From positions 1 through 6,502 of the forward strand of contig CAMJAO010000128.1 of assembly GCA_946403615.1 (NCBI GenBank): DNA of 6,502 bases. Reading direction: 5' to 3'. The notes under the pieces were generated by a model. It had not been told where the DNA came from and ran no database searches. It was given only the letters and a program-made list of their open reading frames with translations. This document shows positions 1 to 5,458 of this stretch, one piece after another (within the stretch, counting starts at the first letter, position 1; each line of letters starts with the position of its first letter). Position numbers and translations under genes: made by a program. Source of the DNA: an uncultured Prevotellaceae bacterium. Its GTDB lineage: Bacteria > Bacteroidota > Bacteroidia > Bacteroidales > Bacteroidaceae.

Positions 1-436
1 GGAGGCCCGCAACGAGGTAAAATGGGAGACCTACACGAAGAAAATCCAGATTGAGGCGCGTGTATTGGGCGACTTGTCGATGAATCACATCATTCCCGTT
101 GCCACCAGTTACCAGAGTGCCCTGTTGAAAAACGTCGAGAACATGGGAACCATCTTCTCTAAAGATAAGGCCGAGAAACTCTCCGCCCGCAACGTGAAAC
201 TGATTGAGGAAATTGCTGAGCGAACCAGTGCCATCGAGCGCATGGTCGAGGAACTCGTCAATGCCCGCAAACTGGCCAACAAGATTGAGGACGAGCACGA
301 CAAGGCCATCTCCTATCATGACACGGTAGAGCCCCATCTCGACGCTATCCGCTACGAGATTGACAAGTTAGAGCTGATCGTCGACGACGCCCTCTGGCCA
401 CTGCCGAAATACCGCGAATTATTGTTCATCAGATAA
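1..436 (+). CDS. glnN: Type III glutamine synthetase, C-terminal end (5' truncated)
   Basis: This is the last 144 residues of a type III (GlnN) glutamine synthetase, which makes glutamine from glutamate, ammonia and ATP in the cytoplasm. The first complete codon is at base 2 and the frame is open to the window edge, so the TTG at 65 is internal and not a start. The visible part opens with EARNEVKWETYTKKIQIEAR, continues through LSMNHIIPVATSYQ, then has a long charged helical stretch (IEEIAERTSAIERMVEELV) and closes with the family-typical WPLPKYRELLF. Type III enzymes are large, about 700 residues, so roughly the last fifth is present. The ATP and glutamate sites lie upstream, outside the window. 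The gene is convergent with the operon ending at 620 and does not belong to it. Identity rests on recognising the C-terminal signature. Confidence 0.93.
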   Translation, partial: EARNEVKWETYTKKIQIEARVLGDLSMNHIIPVATSYQSALLKNVENMGTIFSKDKAEKLSARNVKLIEEIAERTSAIERMVEELVNARKLANKIEDEHDKAISYHDTVEPHLDAIRYEIDKLELIVDDALWPLPKYRELLFIR

Positions 437-485
437 CTGAAATTATGCATTCGCTCATGTAAGGTTATCAGGCCCTAAGGTAAAG

Positions 486-507
486 AGGTGATAACACCTT
501 AATATTT
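486..507 (+). terminator. Possible weak terminator of glnN
   Basis: AGGTG-ATAA-CACCT forms a 5-bp hairpin with a tetraloop (486-499). It is followed by a short AT-rich stretch (TAATATTTG) and not by a clean T-run. An alternative pairing of TTATCA (465-470) with TGATAA (489-494) overlaps it. It lies 50 nt after the glnN stop, where a terminator is expected between convergent genes. The weak T-tract keeps confidence low. Confidence 0.3.
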
Positions 508-570
508 GAAAGCAGACCGGCCTGAAGACCTCAAAAACAAATAAAACCAGCGCATGCGACAATAGAATAG

Positions 571-606
571 AAAAAGTTTGGTAGTTTCTTCCGCCGAACT
601 ATAAAC
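571..606 (-). terminator. Rho-independent terminator of the minus-strand operon
   Basis: Read on the minus strand, GTTT and TAGTT (606-597) pair with AACTA and AAAC (586-576). This gives a nine-pair stem with a small 1x2 internal loop, and the terminal loop is about 10 nt. A run of five T follows at once (575-571). It starts 13 nt after the stop codon at 620-622. The stem is AT-rich, but geometry and position fit an intrinsic terminator. Confidence 0.5.
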
Positions 607-619
607 AGACAATCATCCT

Positions 620-1486
620 TTAAGGTTGTTTGAAGTTTGCAAGGGACTCGACGCTGTGATAGCCTCGAGTCCCCATTTGTTCCTGCACATACCTTACGCT
701 GGAGATGTATTCCTCATCGGTGGTGAGGTGCTCGATAATCATGGGCATGCGGGGATTCTCGGCAGAGGCCAGACGGATATACAAATCCAGATCCAAGGTG
801 CCCTGACCACAAGCGCACTCCTCAAGTTGGAAGGTGTATTCTTGCTTGAGGAGGATATCCTTCAGATGGCAACTGACGATGGTGCCGCGGAGTTTCCGGA
901 AACACTCCTCCAGAAACTCGTCGTTGTAGAAATAACGTCTTGGTGTGGTAATCATGTTAACCACGTCAAGGTGGGTGCCAAACTCCTCACGGTCTACGGC
1001 CTCTATCAACCGCAGATATTCGTCGGGGCTGCTCGGTATCATCCATGGCATGGATTCGATGCAGAACTTGGTATGACGTGGACGGGCGGTGTCAATAATC
1101 TGACGGATCATACTGACAGCCATGTCCCATAGTTCGCTGCTGAAATTGTCGCGGTATCCACCGTCCCAGCGTGGTCCATATGGCGTGCCCACCACATTGA
1201 CACAGCAAGCGGCACCGATGGCATCGGCCATGCGTAACTGACGGATGGCATAGTCTGTCCACCGTTGGCGCTCTTCGGGGTCAGCAGCCAGAGTATTGCG
1301 CCATATTCCCACCTCGGCGATGGTGAGTCCGGCCTCGTCGGCTGCCTGTTTGTAGGCAGATATGGTCTCCTCGCCGTCGAGACAACTAACGGGAAACACC
1401 ACCGTCTGAAGTCCGAGCGCTTTGTGCTTCCGTGCCCACTCTTCAGGTGAGCCATGTTCTAGAGATGATGAAATGCCCAAATACAT
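620..1486 (-). CDS. Xylose isomerase-like TIM-barrel protein (sugar isomerase/epimerase family)
   Basis: The 288-residue protein belongs to the AP-endonuclease-2/xylose-isomerase-like TIM-barrel superfamily, which includes sugar epimerases, hydroxypyruvate isomerase and IolE/IolI-type enzymes. Four candidate divalent-metal ligands are at the expected strand ends: E144 (in FCIESMPW), D174 (in THLDVVN), H207 (in VSCHLKD) and E252 (in MIIEHL). This Glu-Asp-His-Glu set is what the epimerase/isomerase members use for proton transfer on a ketose or keto acid. Length is normal for the family, and no signal peptide is seen, so it should be cytosolic. Its ATG overlaps the upstream stop by one base (TGATG), with AGGAGG 8 nt before the start, so translation is probably coupled. 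It is the last gene of the operon, and a terminator follows. Fold and metal site are well supported; the exact substrate is not predictable. Confidence 0.85.
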   Translation of the reverse strand: MYLGISSSLEHGSPEEWARKHKALGLQTVVFPVSCLDGEETISAYKQAADEAGLTIAEVGIWRNTLAADPEERQRWTDYAIRQLRMADAIGAACCVNVVGTPYGPRWDGGYRDNFSSELWDMAVSMIRQIIDTARPRHTKFCIESMPWMIPSSPDEYLRLIEAVDREEFGTHLDVVNMITTPRRYFYNDEFLEECFRKLRGTIVSCHLKDILLKQEYTFQLEECACGQGTLDLDLYIRLASAENPRMPMIIEHLTTDEEYISSVRYVQEQMGTRGYHSVESLANFKQP

Positions 1487-2370
1487 CAGAACGTCCTCCT
1501 GTGAATAATGGTCGGATCCATATGGTCTAATGCACTCACACCTGTGCGCGCCATCACTCCTGCCAGTTCCGCCGTCATCTCATTGATGCGACGGGCTACA
1601 GCCTCAGCTCCATCCTTGAGTATCGGCATCAGGTGACGGCCTACCGATACGGCCGTGGCACCGAGGGCCAGACATTTATAGACATCCATCCCGCTTACGA
1701 CGCCGCAATCCACAAACACGGGGACACTGCCACCTGTGGCAGACAGAATATCAGGCAACACCATCAGCGGGGGCACGGCATACTGAATCATGCCATGATG
1801 ATGCGACACCACCATACCCGCACATCCCGCCTTGAGGCATTTCTCGGCGTCTCTCGTACTCAGCACACCCTTGACGATAAAAGGCACACCAGCAGCCTGA
1901 ACAAACTCCTTCATTTCTTCTGTCGTCTTGGCCTTCATAGGCAGCCCGAACACATTGTCATAGCCTCCTTCTGCATTAAAAGCGTGATCGATATCCATAC
2001 CTACGGCGATGCAACCCGCCTTGACGGCATGTTCTATCTTGCGTATCACCTCGCGGTTGTCTGCATGAGGCTTAATGATCTTAATGGTTTTGGCACCAGT
2101 GGCGACAATGGCTTCCAGCTCCTCGTCGCTTCCCATCCCCACCCAGTGGACGGCTCCGCTCAGTGCGGCTGCACGGGCATAGACCGTCATCCCGTCAGCG
2201 GCGGTATTGTGCAGATGCGACAAGGCGGCCGTCATGACAGGCGTGCGGAAAGTCTCTCCGAACAGTGCCAATCGCGTGGACGGGAGTACGGAATCCAAAT
2301 AGCGGGTTTCTACCAACAGCGAGTCGAAATAATCTCTCGTGATTTTGTCGGAATTGGATGTAAGTTGCAT
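1486..2370 (-). CDS. Divergent FMN-dependent alpha-hydroxy-acid oxidase/dehydrogenase-like protein
   Basis: The 294 residues match the (beta/alpha)8 FMN family of glycolate/lactate oxidases. Recognisable segments are FRTPVMTAALSHL (41-53), PFIVKGVLSTRDAEKCLKAG (163-182) with the FMN-contacting K167, the catalytic-His strand VVSHHHG (187-193, H191 aligning with the His of SNHGG), and VFVDCGVVSGMDVYKCLALG (218-237) followed by VGRHLM with R245. Family enzymes oxidise a 2-hydroxy acid to a 2-keto acid. The protein is shorter than the usual 350-380 residues. By eye it lacks the N-terminal AGGAGDE-type segment, the QLY tyrosine motif (I98-I99-K100 instead) and the substrate-carboxylate Arg after the catalytic His (M194). 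FMN binding is therefore likely, but the substrate is probably not a simple lactate or glycolate. The gene starts 2 nt after the transporter stop and overlaps the isomerase gene by 1 nt. Confidence 0.82.
   Translation of the reverse strand: MQLTSNSDKITRDYFDSLLVETRYLDSVLPSTRLALFGETFRTPVMTAALSHLHNTAADGMTVYARAAALSGAVHWVGMGSDEELEAIVATGAKTIKIIKPHADNREVIRKIEHAVKAGCIAVGMDIDHAFNAEGGYDNVFGLPMKAKTTEEMKEFVQAAGVPFIVKGVLSTRDAEKCLKAGCAGMVVSHHHGMIQYAVPPLMVLPDILSATGGSVPVFVDCGVVSGMDVYKCLALGATAVSVGRHLMPILKDGAEAVARRINEMTAELAGVMARTGVSALDHMDPTIIHRRTF
1487..1500 (-). promoter_or_regulatory. Shine-Dalgarno-like AGGAGG before the TIM-barrel gene
   Basis: On the minus strand AGGAGG (1500-1495) lies 8 nt before the ATG at 1486. 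It also encodes the end of the upstream protein (Arg-Arg-Thr-Phe-stop). The other starts in this window have no such motif, as is usual in Bacteroidetes. It supports this start and coupled re-initiation, although the purine run may simply reflect two AGG arginine codons. Confidence 0.5.
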
Positions 2371-2372
2371 GT

Positions 2373-3791
2373 CTATTTTGTTTTATTGGTGATTTCTGCA
2401 TTGATTTCGTCCATTTTCTCATCCGTCAGTTCGTACTTGCCTATAACGTAAATAGCCAGTACGAACAATGCGGCGGGAATTAGGGTGACGAGCCAGAGAA
2501 TACCCTGTTCGGCTAACGGAGTCTGGACCGCTTCCCCGGCCTTGAACCCCACCCATGCCAGTACCAATCCGGGAATGACACCGCCAAGAGCCATGCCTGC
2601 CTTCATGAAGATGCAGATGAGCGCATTGACAATGCCCGCCACGCGACGCCCAGAGGCATATTCACTGTAAGTGACCACCTCGGGAGTAAGTGCCCACATA
2701 TAACCGGTAGCCACAAGCACACCCGTGCTCTTAACGAATTGCACTACGCAGAGCAACGGGAAACAGGTCTTCAGACTGGGAATTGACACGAAAATATACA
2801 TCATTATCATCGCCACGACGGAAATGCCGAGAAACAGGCGAAACATGCCGTTCTTGCCTATTCTGCGCTTGATGGCCGGCACCATGGGCAAAAAGATAAA
2901 TGCCGGAATGGTGCCCAACCACATGAAGGAAGTGGTCATCATCGGCGTGGCGCCCACGTTGTAGGTCATGAAATATGAGTCGGCGGCATTGCTGATGCTC
3001 ATGGTGGTGAATGCGATGACGAAAAAAGCCGACAACACCCGTAAAGGACGGTTCCTGACAAGTTCCATCCAGAGGTCGCTCGTCTTAACGTCAGCCGTCT
3101 CGCTTTTGTCCATCACAATACGTTCCTTACTCGTAAAGAAGGTGATGGCTAACAACAGCAGTCCTGAGAGCGCGAAGATGCTCATTGTAAAGAACCACGC
3201 CCCTCCAGCCTCAGGTGTGTTATAGACAGCCTCCATCTCACCCGTCTGCTCATTGAGCACCTTGGGAGCAAACAGGGCGATGACCAACGGCAGCGTTTTG
3301 ATGATGAGTCCGCCGGTATTGGCCATCAGCATGCGCACACTGGTAAGGATGGTTATTTCGTTGGTGTCGCGCGTGAGTGACGAACTGAGTGCCCCATATG
3401 GCACGTTGATAAGCGTGAAACACATACTCATGCCAACATAGGTCACGTAGGCATAGAGCAATGATCCGCTGAACCCGTTCCAGAAGCAGAGCATGGCAAA
3501 TGCCGCCAACGGCAGACCGCCGATGATGAGCCACGAACGGTATTTGCCCCAGCGGAGATGAGACTTATCGACAAAAGCGCCCACCATCGGATCCCATAAC
3601 ACATCGATGATGCGCACCACGAGAAACATCACGGCCACAACGCCTGCGTCGAGCCCAAAAACGTTATTATAATAAAAGAGCAGCCAGATGCTGATCGTCT
3701 GATAAATCAGGTTCTGGGCCAACTCGCCAGAGCAGAAACCGATGCGCTCACCCCAGGAGAGTTTGTAATATCCATTGTCGATACTTGCCAT
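2373..3791 (-). CDS. GPH/MelB-type MFS symporter for a sugar or glycoside
   Basis: This 472-residue polytopic membrane protein belongs to the glycoside-pentoside-hexuronide:cation symporter family (MelB, XylP, GusB types), and its length is almost that of MelB. Family marks are RIIDVLWDPMVGAFVDK (60-76) followed by RWGKYRSWL (80-88), INVPYGALSSSLTRD (128-142) and PEVVTYSEYASGRRVAG (370-386) with a lysine at 397 near MelB Lys377. D63 and D67 align with the MelB cation ligands Asp55 and Asp59, while W66 stands where MelB has Asn58. About 12 hydrophobic segments are visible, with a hydrophilic central loop near 222-248. It imports its solute across the inner membrane by cation symport. As first gene of the operon, with a leader of about 26 nt, it probably supplies the substrate for the two enzymes downstream. 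No SusC/SusD pair or glycoside hydrolase is present in the window. The solute cannot be told from sequence. Confidence 0.92.
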   Translation of the reverse strand: MASIDNGYYKLSWGERIGFCSGELAQNLIYQTISIWLLFYYNNVFGLDAGVVAVMFLVVRIIDVLWDPMVGAFVDKSHLRWGKYRSWLIIGGLPLAAFAMLCFWNGFSGSLLYAYVTYVGMSMCFTLINVPYGALSSSLTRDTNEITILTSVRMLMANTGGLIIKTLPLVIALFAPKVLNEQTGEMEAVYNTPEAGGAWFFTMSIFALSGLLLLAITFFTSKERIVMDKSETADVKTSDLWMELVRNRPLRVLSAFFVIAFTTMSISNAADSYFMTYNVGATPMMTTSFMWLGTIPAFIFLPMVPAIKRRIGKNGMFRLFLGISVVAMIMMYIFVSIPSLKTCFPLLCVVQFVKSTGVLVATGYMWALTPEVVTYSEYASGRRVAGIVNALICIFMKAGMALGGVIPGLVLAWVGFKAGEAVQTPLAEQGILWLVTLIPAALFVLAIYVIGKYELTDEKMDEINAEITNKTK

Positions 3792-3823
3792 ATTATTATT
3801 ATTCAGAAATCAAGCATTTTTGG

Positions 3824-3855
3824 CAAAGGTAGTGGAAAAACGCCAATACGCCAAA
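3824..3855 (-). promoter_or_regulatory. Bacteroidetes-type promoter of the transporter operon
   Basis: On the minus strand TTTG (3855-3852) is separated by 20 nt from TACCTTTG (3831-3824). This fits the primary-sigma consensus of Bacteroidetes, TTTG-N19-21-TAnnTTTG. Transcription would start near 3817, leaving a leader of about 26 nt that ends in an (AAT)4 run just before the ATG at 3791. The match is exact at every defined position, but the start site is inferred. Confidence 0.72.
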
Positions 3856-3877
3856 AATCTCAGAGTATATTTGGCGT
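3840..3877. promoter_or_regulatory. ACGCCAA repeat cluster, candidate operator
   Basis: Three copies of one box are present: ACGCCAAT (3840-3847) and ACGCCAAA (3848-3855) in tandem, then the inverted copy TTTGGCGT (3870-3877). The second and third form a perfect 8-bp inverted repeat with a 14-nt spacer, so the centres are 22 bp apart, about two helix turns. The middle box contains the -33 element of the operon promoter and the first box lies in its spacer. A repressor bound here would occlude RNA polymerase. LacI, GntR or AraC-type binding are all possible. No regulator gene is in the window. Confidence 0.55.
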
Positions 3878-3986
3878 TTGAAAGAAAATCGACAGCCTTT
3901 GAAATATTTTGACAAGAATTATCACACCATCCAAGTCAAGATGACTGCGTCCATAGAGTGGGATATAAATTATATATATACAAAAA

Positions 3987-4018
3987 TTTGCCTATATCAG
4001 CATAATCGTTTATCTTTG
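3987..4018 (+). promoter_or_regulatory. Bacteroidetes-type promoter for the envelope genes
   Basis: TTTG (3987-3990), a 20-nt spacer, then TATCTTTG (4011-4018) match the consensus exactly. An AT-rich tract (ATATAAATTATATATATA) lies just upstream and could act like an UP element. The expected start is near 4024, about 160 nt before the ATG at 4185. It probably drives the 120-aa gene and the M48 protease gene together. Confidence 0.75.
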
Positions 4019-4023
4019 CGATG

Positions 4024-4184
4024 TAAAACCTGTCGATAGGCCATTACCGCCAAGAAGGCAGCGAGAGAAAAGCCCCCGTTAGATGCGAAGAAATCTTTAT
4101 CTAAACAAACAGGCTTGACATTGACCGCGAAGTGAACAAAAGGGGGCAATCGAATCTTTTGATAAAACCAATACATCAACAACC
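4024..4184 (+). promoter_or_regulatory. Long, possibly structured 5' leader
   Basis: About 160 nt lie between the inferred start and the ATG at 4185. GCCCCC (4072-4077) can pair with GGGGGC (4142-4147), and inside that helix TTAGAT (4079-4084) can pair with ATCTAA (4099-4104). An 11-codon reading frame (ATG at 4083, TGA at 4116-4118) falls inside but has no independent support. I do not recognise a known riboswitch class. The pairings were found by eye and may be chance. Confidence 0.35.
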
Positions 4185-4547
4185 ATGAGCGACGGAGATT
4201 ATTACGACGGATGCGGCGACCCCGATTATTACGATTTGGAGTTCAGACAGCAGAACCCCGATGTGTATGGTTACGACGAATATATGATAGACATGTATCC
4301 GCCACAAACTCAGCGGAAGCGACCAGCAACACCGAACAGGAGCCGCTACTCCAGAAATGACAGCGAATTCTCGCCCGAGTATCTGCGCTGGAAGGCAATG
4401 CATCCCGACCGTGTGGAGTATTTCCAAAAACATGCCGGAGAAAGACAGGACCATCAGCAGAACGAAATGTCGGGGGGCAATCTCCTTCTGACGTTAGTTG
4501 TAATCGGAGTACCTGCCTTTTTCATCCTTTATTTCCTCCTCAGTTGA
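4185..4547 (+). CDS. Hypothetical tail-anchored protein with Tyr/Asp-rich N-terminus
   Basis: I do not recognise a family for this 120-residue protein. Three zones are visible. Residues 1-40 are strongly acidic and tyrosine-rich, with eight Tyr and nine Asp, including YY pairs at 6-7 and 15-16. Residues 41-97 are polar and basic near the start (RKR at 44-46). Residues 99-119 are an uninterrupted hydrophobic segment beginning LLLTLVVIGVPAFFILYF, one residue before the C-terminus. There is no signal peptide. Such a layout suggests a tail-anchored inner-membrane protein with its polar part in the cytosol. A 38-nt gap with no promoter-like site separates it from the M48 protease gene, so the two are probably co-transcribed from 3987-4018. 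The ATG has an A-rich leader without Shine-Dalgarno. Reality of the gene is supported by promoter, spacing and coherent domain layout; function is unknown. Confidence 0.78.
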   Translation: MSDGDYYDGCGDPDYYDLEFRQQNPDVYGYDEYMIDMYPPQTQRKRPATPNRSRYSRNDSEFSPEYLRWKAMHPDRVEYFQKHAGERQDHQQNEMSGGNLLLTLVVIGVPAFFILYFLLS

Positions 4548-4585
4548 AGATGTACTTCTTCCAAACCCATTAAAGACACATTGAT

Positions 4586-5371
4586 ATGCGCTCATTGTTT
4601 CGAATAATCATCATTTGCTCCGGGTTGTTGACAAGTTCTTTAGCTACAGCCCAGACCGATTGGGCCCGGGTGTTTTCCGGAGCGGTAAAGATGGGCCAGG
4701 CCATGACCATCACCGATGAACAACTTGCGGCGGCTGTCAAAGAAGAGGTTGACGAGATGGACCGAAGAAATAAGGTCTGCTCTGCCAGCAGTAAATATGC
4801 GCAACGGTTGAAACGAATCACCAGAGGAATGACTGACGCCGAGGGAATAAGACTGAATTTCAAAGTTTATCAAACGACGGAATACAACGCCTTTGCGTGT
4901 CCCGACGGCAGTGTGAGAGTATTCTCCGCATTGATGGATATCCTAAGCGACGAGGAGCTGATGGGAGTCATCGGTCATGAAATAGGTCATGTGGCACTTC
5001 GTCATTCAAAGAAAGCGTGGCGCAGCGCTTTGCTTAGGAGCGCGGCCTCCGATGCCATGGGCTCAGTCAGCAGCACATGGGCAAACCTTTCTGATTCCTA
5101 TTTGGGCGACATCACCAGTGTGGTTTTGTCGGCGAAACACTCACGGTATCATGAGACACAAGCAGATGATTATGGATATAATTTCCTGAAGAAATGCGGT
5201 AAAAACCCTTGGGCCATGGGACTCGCTTTCAAAAAACTCAAGGCGCTGTCAAAGCAGAAGAATTCCAAATATCAGAAGCTACTCTCCGCATTCTCCTCCC
5301 ATCCCGATTTCGACGAAAGGATAGAACGGATGAGAATCAAAGCTAAGAAAGACGGGTACAGATGCGATTAA
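4586..5371 (+). CDS. Secreted M48-family zinc metalloprotease
   Basis: The 261-residue protein has an N-terminal signal peptide, with R2 and R6 before a hydrophobic core and probable cleavage after A22 (ATA|Q). C11 sits too early for a convincing lipobox. The M48 zinc site is complete: HEIGH at 131-135 (His131 and His135 ligands, Glu132 catalytic) and the third ligand E190 in HETQADDYG, the ExxAD form typical of M48. The late SSHPDFDERI motif (237-246) also matches peptidases such as LoiP, BepA and Oma1. The stretch NAFACPDGSVRVFSALMDIL (101-120) is the usual lead-in strand and helix. Such enzymes degrade or trim misfolded envelope proteins; here the location would be the periplasm. It lies 38 nt after the tail-anchored gene, probably in one transcript. 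A specific substrate is not predictable, but the active site looks intact. Confidence 0.92.
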   Translation: MRSLFRIIIICSGLLTSSLATAQTDWARVFSGAVKMGQAMTITDEQLAAAVKEEVDEMDRRNKVCSASSKYAQRLKRITRGMTDAEGIRLNFKVYQTTEYNAFACPDGSVRVFSALMDILSDEELMGVIGHEIGHVALRHSKKAWRSALLRSAASDAMGSVSSTWANLSDSYLGDITSVVLSAKHSRYHETQADDYGYNFLKKCGKNPWAMGLAFKKLKALSKQKNSKYQKLLSAFSSHPDFDERIERMRIKAKKDGYRCD

Positions 5372-5405
5372 CCGCCAATCCGTTATCACGATACCAGGAA
5401 AACAG

Positions 5406-5436
5406 TTGTCATAGTAGAATAATATAGATACGTTTA
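5406..5436 (+). promoter_or_regulatory. Possible weak promoter of the LRR gene
   Basis: GTTG (TTG at 5406-5408), a 20-nt gap, then TACGTTTA (5429-5436) are one base off consensus in each element, within the 87-nt gap before the ATG at 5459. Spacing is right. Read-through from the protease gene is an alternative, because no terminator is visible after 5371. Confidence 0.35.
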
Positions 5437-5458
5437 ACCATTCAAATCCAGAATAATC

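Larger units (their letters stand above)
3792..4184. other. 393-nt divergent intergenic region
   Basis: The minus-strand operon and the + strand envelope genes diverge from here. It contains two opposed Bacteroidetes-type promoters (3824-3855 minus, 3987-4018 plus), an ACGCCAA repeat cluster (3840-3877), a small inverted repeat AGTCA-AGA-TGACT (3934-3946), an AT-rich tract (about 3962-3989) just upstream of the + promoter, and a long + strand leader (4024-4184). I see no convincing gene in it. Confidence 0.8.

Noticed and set aside
551..558. CGCATGCG palindrome
   Set aside because: An 8-bp palindrome with no partner or repeated copy in the window; likely chance.
626..1132. 168-codon + strand frame antisense to the TIM-barrel gene
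   Set aside because: The minus-strand frame carries the full metal-binding set; this frame shows no motif and no promoter.
1633..2451. 272-codon + strand reading frame antisense to the FMN protein gene
   Set aside because: It is a shadow of a gene with clear family motifs, rich in His and Arg with no recognisable domain, and it runs across the boundary into the transporter gene.
3791..3802. (AAT)4 run just before the transporter ATG as a possible phase-variable repeat
   Set aside because: Only four units, and A/T-rich leaders are normal at Bacteroidetes starts; a trinucleotide change outside the coding region would not shift the frame.
3997..4182. 61-codon minus-strand frame in the divergent region
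   Set aside because: It lies antisense to the leader, ends inside the + strand promoter, has no family resemblance, and has no promoter or ribosome site of its own.
4176..4454. 92-codon minus-strand hydrophobic frame opposite the tail-anchored gene
   Set aside because: The hydrophobic, Val/Ile-rich product is what the complement of Asp/Tyr-rich codons gives; no promoter reads into it.
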